Shown here piece by piece: positions 23,949 to 36,438 of a DNA stretch of 64,000 nucleotides (positions within the stretch are counted from its first letter, which is position 1; each line of letters opens with the position of its first letter). The stretch is from positions 1,663,001 to 1,727,000 of the forward strand of contig NC_092703.1 of NCBI RefSeq assembly GCF_964275005.1, given 5' to 3'. Below the pieces are notes generated by a model. It was given only the letters and a program-made list of their open reading frames with translations, was not told the DNA's origin and searched no databases. A program made the translations under genes and the position numbers. The DNA is from Diadema setosum. Its lineage: Eukaryota > Echinodermata > Echinoidea > Diadematoida > Diadematidae.

Positions 23949-24340
23949 GTGACCGTGCATCACAAAAACCAACAAAAAGTCTCATCCCTTGATTTAACGT
24001 AAGAACTTAAAAAAGGTGACACAGGTAAACCGAGTCAATCTTAAGTTTTTCATATTTTTTAAAAGACCTATCCTTCTTCTGCAATATTCTTTAGTTTTGG
24101 ATCATAACATGAATGGTAAAATGTGTTTTCAGCAGTTTTTTTTTTTTTAATCTGCAACTCTTTTTTAGGGCGAGCGTAGAACCATCAGGTATGTATCAGA
24201 GGCCCCTTTTCATTTTTTGAAATACTAATCACTTTCAAGTCTAATAACTTTTGAAAGGATAACGCTACTGCCTTAAAAGTGTGCAAAATATTTCAAAAGA
24301 AAATATTGATATCCTGAGGCAGTACCATGCATTCAATCCA
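23949..24340 (+). mobile_element. Partial DNA element with GTGACCGTGCATCACAAAA terminus
   Basis: It starts GTGACCGTGCATCACAAAA, the terminus of the element at 35488-37145, and shares its subterminal sequence (TTTTCAGCAG then GCCCCTTTTCATTT then CTAATAACTTTTGAAAGGA). No matching right end is visible before other repeats begin, so it is truncated. Confidence 0.6.
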
Positions 24341-24344
24341 CTTA

Positions 24345-24560
24345 CAAAGGATTTTTTTTTTTTGTAGTGATTAAGAACCAAAAAGTTAACACCACAACGG
24401 TCATAGTCTACTGAATTTCACACCTTTACAAAGGTACCGCTGTTTACCAAATGCTTGTTTTGGACAAAGGAGTTCCTGCACCCAAGTTAATCATTGTCTG
24501 TAGATGTATACAAAAAAAAAATAATAAGAAGCAACTTGCCATGAGATCCAAACAAAACCA
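24345..24560 (+). repeat. Direct repeat, left copy (flanking the LINE)
   Basis: This segment, with ATGCTTGTTTTGGACAAAGG and AGTTCCTGCACCC, is repeated in the same orientation at 28745-28965 on the other side of the LINE. The copies are clearly diverged, so they are not a target duplication. Confidence 0.75.
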
Positions 24561-24634
24561 CGTTGGCGTGCCAGAATAAAAAAAAAAAAACATTTCAAAG
24601 GCAAATAATGATATTTGTAATCCTGATTCAATAT

Positions 24635-27600
24635 TTGATTTGATTTGATTTGATTTGATTTGATTTATTGGTTCCTGCATTATATCATTGCTTATGCAGA
24701 TACATACACATATATCATATACACTGTTGGTACCATACACATAAATGGATATACATAAACATTAAGTGCTAACAAGGTAAGTTTCTTCATTACCTTTAGA
24801 ATGTACAGCAATACAGTTTCTTCGTTGCCTTTACAATGTACAACAGAACATATCAGTGATGCAATGAATAACGCAGAAGGGCTACAGCTTAAGCATTGCT
24901 TGATTTGCATGCAGCCCTCGTACATAATACATAACATATAGGAAAATAAGGGGAGGGATGACTTGCATAGAGATAGGATAGGAGAAAGGAGAGAGGAGAG
25001 GTCTGTCTGCTTTCACTATACACAAAGTTTAATAGATCACCTGGATCACTGAATAGTAAAGCATAGCAAAGTATTTTCTCACCGAGGTACAGGTGAACAC
25101 TTACAGGTCATGGTCGGTTACATAACATTACGCAATAACTTCTGAACGGCGATAATGCAACAAGGGAATTTCACATACGATACAATTGCAATGACATTAT
25201 AAGATCACTGATATCCAGAAAGCAGCATTGTCTTTACAGCTTTCTTGAAAGAATACATAGACTTTAAAATTCGAATTTCTGAAGGAAGAGAGTTCCAAAT
25301 ATCAGGTCCAGTGTGTCTGATAGATTTCAGAGCCATCACCGTTTTAGGATTTTGTAGATGAAATTTATCAGATTGCCTTGTGGGATAAGAATGTATATCC
25401 TTGTTTAACTGAAATAATGGGAGGAAAGAAGATGGCAACTGACCGTTGTACAAACGAAACATAAAAAGTGAATTTTGCAGAAAATTAATATCATTTACCT
25501 TTAGTGTTTTTAATTCTACGAACAAAGGATCCGAATGGTCCCGATGGCCTGAATTGGTACATATACGTATAGCTTTCTTTTGTAGAAGCAATATACTGTC
25601 AATGTGACTTTTCGCAGTTGCCCAAACAATGTTACAATATGAGATAGTTGACAATATCAACGAATTATAAAGCATAAATAAAATATTCTTTGGGACATAA
25701 TACTTAAGCTTACAGAGTAAACCAACGTTACGAGACACTTTATCTGAGATGTATTGCACATGAGCATTCCATTTCATATTTTCACTGATATATATTCCAA
25801 GGAATTTGACACTTTCTTTTTGCTCCAATGATATACCATCCACCATTATATTCAAGTAGCGCACTTCATTTTTATTCTTCTTATTATGAAAATAAATAAA
25901 ATTTGTCTTTTTTAAGTTGAGTGACAATTTATTGCTCTTAAACCATGTAGATAATTTCGGCAATTCAGTATTAAGAGTTCTTAAAAGCGACTGAAAATCA
26001 GAATTGGAACAAAATACGTTGGTGTCATCGGCGAACAGTATATATTGCAGTAACTTAGAGGAATTTGTAATATCATTTATATACACTAGAAATAGTAGTG
26101 GTCCCAATATGGATCCTTGTGGGACTCCACAATGTATGGGTAAAACTTCAGAGTTTACCGATTCATAGTATACGTATTGCTGTCTATTTGATAAATAATC
26201 TTCAAACCATTCCAGTGGAATGCCACGAACTCCATAACAATGTAATTTGCGTAAAAGGATAGTGTGGTCAAGAGTGTCGAATGCCTTGCTTAGGTCCATG
26301 AATACACCAATGACATGTTTTTGTTCAGCTAGGGCAGTCGACACTCTGTCATACAACTGGACTAGTGCCATATCAGTAGAGTGAAATTTCCTGAAACCAT
26401 ATTGGTCTTGGTTCAGTATATCATTTTGTAACAAAAAATCATACAGTCTGTTATAAACAAGTCTTTCTATGACTTTAGAAAGACTAGGAAGAATAGAGAT
26501 AGGTCGGTAATTCGAAACAAAAGAAGAGTCATCTTTTTTGTATATTGGAATAACTTTTGCAATTTTACATGCGTTCGGAAATACACCAGTTGACAACGAC
26601 AAATTACAAATATGTACTAAAGGTGTCAATATACTCCCAACAATCTGTTTCAAAAAAGACGTGCTCATTTCATCATGACCACATGTATGACTAAATCTTA
26701 TAGAATGCACAATATCAAGGATCTCTTTAAAATCTGTTGGTTTGAAGAATAATGAATTATCGTTTGACGTGCCCAAGTACTGCGAGAAATCTGTCTGTGT
26801 ATGATCAATCTTAGAAGCTTGACTAGGACCTACATTAACAAAATACTCATTAAAACAGCATGCTACATCTTTAGGATCACAAAACGTTTGTCCATTATTC
26901 GTAATTTGAGATGTTGACACCTTCTTTTGCTTACCAATGACGTCATTAATAACCTTCCAAGTGGCTGACATATCTCCAGTAGCATTTTCAAAAGCTTCCG
27001 TATAATACATTCTGCGGGAAAGCCTGATAATCTGTGTAAGTTTATTTCTGTATAATTTATATCGATTAACATTATCATTATCAGGATGGCGTAAACTGTT
27101 TTTAAATAAAACATTTCTTTTCTTAATGGAGCGAAAAATTCCCTTTGTTATCCACGGATTTTTGATTTTTTTATTGTTTTTCTTTTCAATTGTGGGGATA
27201 TGTTTGTTAAAATAAGAAAGGAATATATTCCAGAAGGTGTCATAAGCAATGTTTGGGTCTGCAGAAATTAATACATCATCCCATGTTTCCGTGATTAAAT
27301 CATCGTTGAGTAATGATATATTTTCTAGTGTGAATTTCCGCTTCTTCTTACATTCTTTCTGCTTAACATGAGAATTCTGTGTGTCGCCACAAATGAAAAA
27401 TATGGGTAAATGGTCAGAGATTTCACTATACAAAAGACCAGATTTCGAATAATCTGTGTCAATATTCGTAAAAATATTATCGATCAACGTTGATGAAGTG
27501 ACAGTAATTCTCGAAGGCTTATCAATTGTAATATTACAAAAATTTGCTTGCAGAATATTGCAAAATTTATTTCTAAAAATGTGCTCTTCTTTCAAGAGAT

Positions 27601-28740
27601 CAATGTTAAAATCACCCATAATATATACATCTTTGTTTTCTTGATTAATCAACTCTAATAAGACATCAAAATTATCCAAAAATGAATTACTATCTGTATG
27701 AGGGGGCCTGTACATTACACAAAGTATTATATTTTTTTTTATTATACATATTAATTTCAACACATGTGCAATCAAATTCACTTCCATTGTACATCAAATC
27801 AGGCCTTTCTGTATACGATAATATGTGTGATAGGAACAGGGCGACTCCGCCTCCTCGTCCGCATTTTCTATCAGAACGGACAACAGAATACCCATCAATG
27901 TCATATAAAGGGGGAGATTTGTCGTTAAGCCATGTTTCTGTGATGCCAATAGCAGAAAATTTCATATTTATCGTAGACAATAATAATTGCATATTTTCAA
28001 AATTTCTTAACAGACTGCGGGCATTGACATGTAGTAAACTGAAAGAATGCTCATTATTAATAAATTCTGAATTGAACTCGTCAGGCAAATAATATCGACA
28101 CTGGACATTTTTATCTAAACATGGATTAAATTCATCCATATTTCAAAGGAGGACAACATATTATGGACCGTGACGTTACCATCAGCATTTGTTTAAAAGT
28201 TGCCGAAAGCAGACAAGAAGAGAAGGAAGGAATATAGCAAGTCATACAGAGTGTAAATTGTTTACGAAGTATACTCTCAAGAGTAGTGGCCGCATCGGAC
28301 AGGTGAGATGTCACAGTAAAGATCATTGCTACATCAACTCTCCGTGTACATTATATAAAATAAAGTCAAAATATATTTGGAAATATTCTATTTACATTGG
28401 TAAGCCTGTACACAGCATGATATTTGATTACACAAGAACACATGGATATTCATATTTGCCGTGGTGCAGACTTAGAGGTCGTCAGAGAAAGAAAGGCAGA
28501 GAGGAGGATGATCGGAGAAAAAGAGAAATAGACATAAAGAAACATGATTGTGATGTAATGAATTAAACAAGAGATATTGAGAAGCATTATTATAGTACAT
28601 ACATGCTGGAGACTGTAGTGACCTAACTGGAGGAAAGGAAGATGTGCGGGACTCCAGTTCGGTTCCTCCATTTCCCGGCAAAGAAGCGAAGCTTCACACC
28701 GTTCTTGTACAGCTCCTGAACGGCTGTATCATACATTCAC
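24635..28740 (-). mobile_element. Near full-length non-LTR retrotransposon (LINE)
   Basis: The element reads on the minus strand. The coding region is 28139-25205. A 3' UTR of about 540 bp ends in AATGCAGGAACCAATAAATC and six or so AATCA pentamers at 24666-24635. Sequence upstream of the first ATG (28140 to at most 28740) is presumably the 5' UTR; its true limit is unknown because the flanking repeat starts near 28745. No separate gag-like ORF1 is visible. The pentamer tail and protein motifs suggest a jockey/CR1-type clade, not resolved further. Confidence 0.85.
25205..28139 (-). pseudogene. LINE endonuclease-reverse transcriptase, one frameshift
   Basis: The first frame (28139-27690) holds the N-terminal part of an apurinic-type endonuclease: SLLHVNARSL and ITETWLND. 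The second frame (27787-25205, 860 codons) holds the endonuclease rest (GDFN at residues 58-61, SDHLPIF) and a complete reverse transcriptase: YRPISILPSLSKV, GFRKFHSTD, MDLSKAFDTLDH near 500, CGVPQGSILGPLL, and the catalytic FADD near 585. The frames join at a nine-base T run (27732-27740 on the plus strand), where one base is in excess. Everything else is open, so the copy is young or the shift is a sequencing error. It carries out target-primed reverse transcription in intact relatives. Confidence 0.93.
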
Positions 28741-28744
28741 TTCA

Positions 28745-28965
28745 CTTACATAGGATCTTTTTTATTTCGACAGAGAACAAGAACCAACAAAGTTAATAGG
28801 ACCTACCACAACAGTCATAGTCCACTGAATTTCACTAATTTCACAAAGGCACCGCTGTTTATCAAATGCTTGTTTTGGACAAAGGAGTTCCTGCACCCCA
28901 GTTAATGTCTGTAAATGTATACAAACAAGAAAATAACAATTAAGTTGTAATGAGATCTCATTCCT
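28745..28965 (+). repeat. Direct repeat, right copy (flanking the LINE)
   Basis: Second copy of 24345-24560 in the same orientation. It leads without a break into the X-box tandem array, so the array's repeat family may have existed before the LINE inserted. Confidence 0.75.
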
Positions 28966-30060
28966 ATTCAGCACCTCCAAAATAGAGGAAAAGCACAACA
29001 GATTTAAACTTTACAGAAATTTATCATTTGTTTATTTTATTCTTTCTTTCCTGTTTCAAACAGTTATTCTTTCTATTAAAGAAAGTTTTCCTCATGTTGT
29101 TGCCATAGCAACGATAATAATGTGGGGATGAGCATAGCGAAAACAAAGCTTATAATCATAATAGGACCGTCACTGCTAATGAATAACTACTCAATCTTTT
29201 CATGTTTTCATGCTTTTTGCTGAAATAAAAATCATTATTTTCCTTTTAAAAAACTGTTACCATGGCAACCGTCATCACTATGAGGTAGCTGTAACATTCG
29301 GAAATTGTGATTTTTTATTCAATTAATAAATGTGTTTATATGGGCATCTGTTGGAAATTACAGTATGTTCTTATAATGTTAAATGAAGAATCCATGTTCT
29401 TTTAAAGAAAATAATTTGTTGCCATGGCAACGGCTAAAAATGTCATTTCAAAGAAACATTGCAACAGGTGGATTCGTGTACGGCACTCCCAAAGGGAGAG
29501 AACACAAAAATCTAACTCTACAGAAATGTATTATTAACCGATTTATTTCATTCTTGCTTTCCTTTTAATTGAAATACCTATTTTTTTTCTTTAAAACGCA
29601 GTTTTTTGTCATGTTGTTGCTATAGCATTTTATAAGAAGTTAAATGAACAGAGTGCGAAAAAAGCGGAAAATCATGATAGTGGTTACTGAGTAGTAATCA
29701 ATAATCCACCCGATCTTGTCAAATTTTCTTGATTCTTCATGAAAGTATCAATATTTTCTTTAGAAATAGTTGTTACCCTGGCAACCATCTTTGCCGTGAG
29801 GAAACCATGGTATTATGAGAATTGCGATGTTTAATTTGACTAAAGAGATGTTTAAATTGATCTATTTTGGTGTTTACTGCATGTTTTTATGATGCTTAAC
29901 AAAGAATACACGTTCTTTTAAAGAAAATAATTCGTTGCCATGGTAACGGGTGAGGACGTCGGTTAGAAAAATGGCAACAAGTATATTCGTGTTCAGCAGC
30001 CCCAAATAGGGGAAATAATACAAAAAATAAAAATCTACAGAAAATTTTAAGAACTCCCCA
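28965..30060. repeat. Higher-order tandem repeat carrying X-box palindromes
   Basis: Two units of about 516 bp plus the start of a third. The unit start (CAGCACCTCCAAAATAG, then ATCTACAGAAAT) recurs near 28970, 29480 and 29990. Each full unit has three palindromes close to GTTGCCATGGCAAC: 29099, 29256 and 29418 in the first; 29616, 29772 and 29934 in the second. Matching palindromes are 516-517 bp apart. The one at 29418-29431 is a perfect 14-bp palindrome. The motif equals the consensus X-box bound by RFX factors; function is untested. Confidence 0.85.
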
Positions 30061-30084
30061 ATTTTGTGACAACTCGCCGTCCAC

Positions 30085-30300
30085 TAATAGGCCTAAGCAA
30101 AGATTGTGCATTTTGTCCAGGCCGATACAATTTTATTGATTCGATTGCATTGGTCACAGGTTACTCGACGATGTTTGCTATACGTACCTATACGTGTGGG
30201 GTGGAAATCACTGCTACTTCTATGGAAGAACAAGATCATTGGTGGAAATGAGCTGCATGCTTGGCGGAGGTCTGCACTCTCAGAGTGCTTCTCTAGTTTA
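30085..30300 (+). repeat. Unidentified segment, possibly a dispersed repeat fragment
   Basis: The segment contains GGAAATGAGCTGCATGCTTGG and CTCTCAGAGTGCTTCTCTAG, phrases that look like a dispersed family. I cannot confirm this from the window, where it occurs once. Overlapping short frames in two phases suggest it is not a gene. Confidence 0.25.
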
Positions 30301-30335
30301 ATGATGTGTTCTATCTAGCTAGCTGGCTATGATAT

Positions 30336-30337
30336 CA

Positions 30338-30387
<50 letters not shown>
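30336..30387. repeat. (CTAT)n microsatellite
   Basis: About thirteen tandem CTAT units. Confidence 0.95.
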
Positions 30388-31186
30388 CTTATTTATATAT
30401 TTATTATTTATTTGCATTCAACCGGATGAACTGGAAATGAAACCAACTTATATTCTTTTTTAACCATGTTCTTATTTATTGATGATAGATGTGGTGAAGG
30501 GGCACCAGAATTTTGAGCACATTTGAAAAACCAGACAATACAGACAGTGTAGTAGCTCCGTCGAGTCTCAGTGTAGCAACGAACGTTGAGGGCGACATAC
30601 ACAGCAAGGTGGACTGCATGAAGTTCATCATTTTTTCATCCATCTGGGTCAAGTCTTTATCAAAATCACTGCATAAAACCGATAACTGTTTTTAAGGACC
30701 TTTTTTTTTTTTGTTATTTCAAAAAGTGATGGTTATTTTCTTCAGATGACGAAGAGTTTCAATGTGAGTTGGATATAAACAAAGAAATTAAATTGGAATC
30801 GACATTATGTATTTCCGTCATTACAAAAAACAATTATTACTGGAACTCTGCCTTCAATAAAATAATATTCTTCCATAAGAGAAGTTCGTTCCAAAATAAA
30901 ATGCTTCCCCATATTGCCTAGGTAAGGCTCTTATCTGTTTTTCCCTTGTTCTCCTCCGACTTTCATGATTATCTTTATGTTCCTACATTATCTATTGCAT
31001 CAATATTATCATTGTACTGGTCGATTCTGCTCATGTGCCCTGATGGTAAACTAAGAGTCCCTGCATGGCAATACTTTGAAATCTATTCATAAACAATCTT
31101 GTCGCCCCATACAAACCGTACAAGCAAATGAGGTGCTGATTAAGCTGTTTATTTTATTTCATTTTTTTTTTTGGGGGGGGTGAGGG

Positions 31187-31386
31187 TTACAGGAGTTTCA
31201 TACCCACTAATATACCATCCATCATACACATGCCATCATCCGCTTCCATCTTCTTCTGCGAAGGAATTCGCACTGCCACTAGTCGGGCGCTGATATTGGA
31301 CATACACTCCTCAATATTCTGACGAGTCAAATGCGGATAGCACCACAAACGACTACTCTCCTTTGCCCTTGGTAATATTTGTGACA

Positions 31387-31451
<65 letters not shown>

Positions 31452-31826
31452 TATATATATATATGATACGACACTGCTTGCATTGTTGTTCCACCCTAAA
31501 TTCAGAAATTATCTGATTGATTGCAGCCAGCACTGTACAGTTTCCTACAAATGGTTCATGATTTCATAATTTTTTAGATGATGTCATATCATGACCATAT
31601 TACTAAGAACGGCCATCTATAGTGGATTGTGGAAATGTACTTTGGAAAATATTGAAACACACGACTAGAACTTCCTCTTTCCCCTTTATCTCTCCTCTCT
31701 CTGTCTCTCTCTCTCCTCTCTCTCTCCATGTACTTTGTATTTCCACATTGTACATCCACAGATAAATCTTTTTTGAACTTTACTATATCGTCGGGCATCG
31801 GATGGTTCAATATCAACCACTGTCAA
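31187..31826 (-). CDS. Candidate two-exon coding segment, unknown product
   Basis: The minus strand has a possible exon 31734-31826 with a strong pyrimidine-rich acceptor (CTTTTTTCTTCAG) and a GTACAT donor, reading LTVVDIEPSDARRYSKVQ. A phase-compatible second segment, 31187-31360, reads ESSRLWCYPHLTRQNIEECM and ends at a TAA. The first piece resembles the DxA/GxY strand-F region of immunoglobulin folds, but the match is short. The second acceptor is poor and abuts a TA microsatellite. No upstream exon was identified. Treat as a weak hypothesis. Confidence 0.25.
31391..31464. repeat. (AT)n microsatellite
   Basis: About 70 bases of alternating AT with one GTAC interruption; it generates spurious long frames on both strands. 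Confidence 0.95.
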
Positions 31827-31869
31827 CTGAAGAAAAAAGTAAACTATACTGTAAAGTGTAAGAAAATGA

Positions 31870-34370
31870 CATTTAAGTATAACTGCTGAATTATCTTGAA
31901 CATGTACACAATCACACTAACAGTGTGTATTAAGAGACCGCCTGCCATCCTGTGTGTATTTCATATGACAGTGTCAAATACTGGAGTCTGTTTTTAAGGG
32001 ATTTCGTCATCGGGATTAGCCTGATTGATCATATTTTTATACGTGGTGAAGAGGGCTGCATGCAAAGAAACACAAGTTTAGAATTATGAGTGAGTTTGAC
32101 GAGCTGTAATTTTATTCCCGATTTGTGGTCGGTACAAACAAGTGAAGCTACAATATTTACGCAGATAAGCAACAGCTTTAAGAAAAAGAAAATACAAGCA
32201 AGTTACAGTTTTTGATTAGCTAATGATTATGTACATTGCGAATATGAAACCTATCATAAAATAGCCAGCCAAAATATTACTTAATTTCTCTTTTGCTCAG
32301 TAACTGTACTGGTATTCAATTAAGTGTAAACATCACCCACTAGTAGCGGTATTCTTGACGCCGTTCTTTTACATAGTTATAACAGATTATAATGTAAAAA
32401 CTTTGTACACTGAATTCTTGCTTTTCTTGTTTTCAGTCTTTCAAAATGAAGTTATACTTTCAGTAAACAAGATCATTTACTATAATGACAGTATTGAACG
32501 TCACGAAATCGATTATGTACAGTATTTAAGTGTATGTGGTTAAAAAAAAAAAAAACATGGCCAAAAAAGAAAGAAAGACATGTGACAGGATGGAAGAGCG
32601 AACACTTAGGTTAGATATGCCCTAGGAATGCTGACAAAGGCAACTTGATTCAACATTTTAAGAAAACCTTTACCTACAAACGACAAACTGCCAAAATATC
32701 AAATATAGCAAATCCATTATCATCTCAAAGTTGTGACCAAAGAGAAGTAAAACATTGTAGTTGGTAATAAGATCAAGAAATAAGCTATGCAAAAGGATGA
32801 AAGAGAAACTAAATTTCATCAAATCACTTCTTTGCGTATATTCACCACAGCCTTTGCAGATATTTACAGCCGTTTTACAGCCTAGAAATCTGGGCTATAT
32901 TGTGCACATGGAACCAGATAGTGTTAATGAAACCCAAGTTATTAGCTTCATCATACATATACTCTCATTCCAAATTACATAGAATGTCGCGTAAGATCTC
33001 CACGTCGAAATGTTTATTGATATAAAGATACATGGAATTTACAAAGAGATTCTTATGTACAGCAAAAAAAACTTGTCATGGCCTCGTATGCTACATTCCT
33101 AGCCATTACATTATTATCATTAACAAAGTTACAGTAAAGGAAACGAGTTTGACGTACTGCAAGAAACCCAGTGGGGACAGCGCTCACGAGATCACTGCAA
33201 GTTTATAAATTTCCATATCCGAATTTCCATATCCAAATAATACAAATTTATTGTGACGTACGACATTAACAATTTGTACAAGGTTGTAGAGTCACAAAGC
33301 AAATACAAACAATAGTTTTACAGAAGTATGTTACATACCTACCTGTATCTACAAACATATGAACCTACGTATTATTCAAATAATTTGATCTTCATGAAAT
33401 CACTTCATTCTTCATCCTCCTTACATTCTTGTAGACTGCCCCCTCCCCCGAAAAAAGAGATATCAGAATATGATGGAGCCATGATAAATTATCTCAACCC
33501 CGATTTTTTTTTCTCTCTACAGAAAATCATGAGGCACATGGACTCTTATGTTTAGGGGAAGAATCCACGAATGGACATTGGAATGATGAGTGACCGTTTG
33601 AACAAATACAAATTGTATATTTTACAAGGATAATATTAGATTCTACTCAAACTCAAATAAAAACTTAGTCCGTAGTAACTCTATTACTTTGGCGTCCTAG
33701 AGAAAATATACTTGAAGTTTGAGATTTGGAAGGCTGCTGAAGGTCTCTTGAGGACCCTAGTTGGGATTTGGTCCCCGTTATATATATATGTGTATATATA
33801 TGTATAAAAAGATATATTCCATTACTCTAGTAATATCAGGCAAAACGTCCTAAATTAAATATAACGAGTATTTTCAGGAAAGAGAGGTAATGTGAAGCTT
33901 TCCCCTACTATGCCATCCTTCTTTACTTTCCCGACTTTGTCATTATTTAATGACCCTCCCTTCATAATGTATACCATTGACGTATAAATATGCCCATCTA
34001 GTACATAATCATGAAATAAACTAGAGAGGGCCAATGTAATAACAAATTTACCAAGTAATTGCCTTTGATATACACCGTGTACTTCATTCTTGCAGCAACT
34101 TTTAGACCTGATTTTTTTTTCTTCCCCGATAGAGCTAATCTTAACATTTAAGTTGGCTTGAAATGAATATATCCAGAGGCGCATCATTGAAAGGGTTTCA
34201 TGAAAACTCACCTGACAAACGAACGTGATAACATTTTAAGTTCTTTTTTTTATGTTCGTATAACTCATTGATATCATTTGTAACACACTCATCACTCACC
34301 AAGGTCGATAAGCATTAACGTCAGTAAATAATATGAAGAAAATAAAGAAAAAAAATCGGATGCCACGTTT
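31870..34370. other. AT-rich stretch without recognisable genes
   Basis: I see only short open frames. The longest, 33855-34211 on the minus strand (118 codons), has no recognisable domain and unconvincing splice borders. A (TA)n-rich patch lies near 33780-33805. Confidence 0.4.
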
Positions 34371-34379
34371 GTTGAAACA

Positions 34380-34900
34380 TAGTTCTGGAAAAAAAGAGTC
34401 AAATCATAAGAATCACATAAGTTAAAATTCCATCAAAATTGTAAAATTATTCAAGGTTATAAACTTCACAAAATATATTCGAAAAAAAAGAGTTCGTGAA
34501 CAGTTCATACGAATATGTATTTGAGTTAGTTACTGCTGCCGCCATCTCACAATAAGATTATCTTCTTTTTCTTCTTCTTCTTTTTGCATTGATTGTCTAT
34601 AATTAATGATGAGAGTTACTATATTTCTGTTGCAAAAATGTTACAAATAATATTCACCATGATAAGGTTACATAAGAATAAAGATGTGCAAGTATTACAG
34701 ACTGGGGTAAGAATTCATTGTGAAAAACAACATCGAAACGGGAAAAGTAAAGTTTTGTATACAAACCTTATGGCAAGTTGTGACGGGATGACATCATTAA
34801 CTCACTCATTTACTTATTCAAGAAATACTTGGCAAAAATTAGCAAAACTTCACAAATTCATTACTTCCATTATCTTTATCCGTTGTGAATAAAGTTTCAT
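34380..34900. mobile_element. Probable decayed MITE related to 15839-16439
   Basis: The right part (GACATCATTAACTCACTCATTT, then CTTCACAAATTCATTACTTCC) resembles the arm of the 15839-16439 element. The left part (TTCAAGGTTATAAACTTCAC) looks complementary to it. Ends cannot be fixed. Confidence 0.35.
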
Positions 34901-35186
34901 TGTTATGCTTTTTAAAAAACTTTTTTTTTATTATCAGACCAGGATCCGACTAACTTCCACAGATCTTGAATTCCTTGTCATTGAAATAATCCCGCTTCAG
35001 CAACGGCACTGTTTTGTAAAATTTCCCTCTTGAAGCTTTTGACTATGCATAATCCTGCATCACGAAACTATCAAAAAGTCCACAGACATGGATATCAAGA
35101 TCTGGCCGTAACAGGATACACAAAAATAAAAAAAAAGAATGTGTAAAGGTCTTCACAGGAATCTGTGCATCAGAGAAACCCTGATG

Positions 35187-35235
35187 AACACCCTACCTCC
35201 CCCTCCCCCTCCCCCTCCCCCCCCCCAAAAAAAAA
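35187..35235. repeat. C-rich homopyrimidine tract followed by poly(A)
   Basis: CCCCCT units end in a C10 and an A11 run: low-complexity DNA. Confidence 0.9.
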
Positions 35236-35886
35236 AAGCGTTCCAGAAAAAAACTGCCATAAAAAAAGAAATACATGGTTGTATCCTTACGTGAAAGATA
35301 TATACAATTGTACCTATATAATACATTCAAGAATTACATCGAGAACGAACTGATTTTTTTTATTAAAAAAAAGGAACAAAAGGAACCATATTAACTAAAA
35401 CGTGACCTGCAACACCATGTTTGACTCCTCACGTACGATCGGATGGCGCAATGTTTTGTTCGTATTGTGAAGTACAATCACATATATGTGACCCTGCATC
35501 ACAAAACCAACAAAAAATCGCCAGATACGTGGATTTTAATTTAGGGGCAGATTTTGAAAGAGCAGACTCTAAGGCTAAACATGATATAACCGGGGAGGCC
35601 AGGGCGCACTTCCCTGGTATCTTACTCTCACCTCCCTGGCCTAACCTATAGTGGAAAGAAATCACACATTCTGGGAAGTGTGAAGTGAGAAAAGAGGCTC
35701 TGCAGTACAGGGTCCTCTCAAGCATTTAATCTTTACAAAGCCGTGCCAGCTGTGCGATGAACGGCACTAAACACTGGATGTAAACCACCGAAGCAACAAC
35801 AATGAAGAAATTATCAGATTATGCTGACATTAGGTATAGGTATGCTCCATAAGAACATTCAGTGCATGATAAATGCAAATTTTTAA

Positions 35887-36438
35887 AGGTAGGGGATACC
35901 TTTTACAGACCTCCCAAAATGCAGCAAAACATTAAATATAAACCTCAGGGGACTTGTTTAGGCCACTGCTGAGAAATTTGGAAGTCAACAGTTATCTACA
36001 GTTTGAATAATGCACAAAACTCAACTACTCAGTAGTTCTGTGTGTCAGCCACACTTACGCCTTTTTGTTGCAGTCTTCTGTATTTTTTATCTATAAACAC
36101 AAATCTAAAAGTATAAGAGCTGATGTAACAACATATAGAGTGTGTAGCAAGAATGTATATAGAAATGATTGTAAGTTTTGATGAACTTTCTTCACAAAAT
36201 ATACATGATGGACACACATGCACTGCATGGGTCTGCAAAGGTAGCCTAGTAATGTACTGGAATTTACGGTGAGCCCCGTAAAAAATTCAATTCAAAATCT
36301 AACGATCACTAAAAATGTACTAAATGTTACCTTCCACTTTCAATACTTTATGGGAGTTTCTAAAATGATACTCTCTTCAACCTAACACTGTATTTATACA
36401 ACTCTTCATTTAAGGCATGCAAATGGGATTCCCTACCT
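35887..36438 (-). mobile_element. TTAA-type MITE, AGGTAGGG family, copy 2
   Basis: The 552-bp element is flanked by TTAA at 35883-35886 and 36439-36442, with termini AGGTAGGGGATACC and GGGATTCCCTACCT. It is the reverse complement of copy 1 at 6235-6778, with only scattered differences, so the family amplified fairly recently. Confidence 0.85.

Noticed and set aside
24345..28965. Long terminal repeats of an LTR retrotransposon around the reverse transcriptase
   Set aside because: The enzyme is of the LINE endonuclease-RT type, the element has a pentamer tail, and the flanking direct repeats are diverged and extend into a separate array.
30408..30695. Overlapping open frames on both strands, the minus one reading through KDLTQMDEKMMNFMQ
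   Set aside because: The two strands are equally open, the upstream acceptor is purine-rich, and no domain was recognised, so I could not support a gene.
33855..34211. Minus-strand 118-codon frame resembling the start of an Ig-like domain
   Set aside because: The resemblance is a few residues, the codon content is AT-driven, and I could not find a convincing acceptor or a partner exon in phase.
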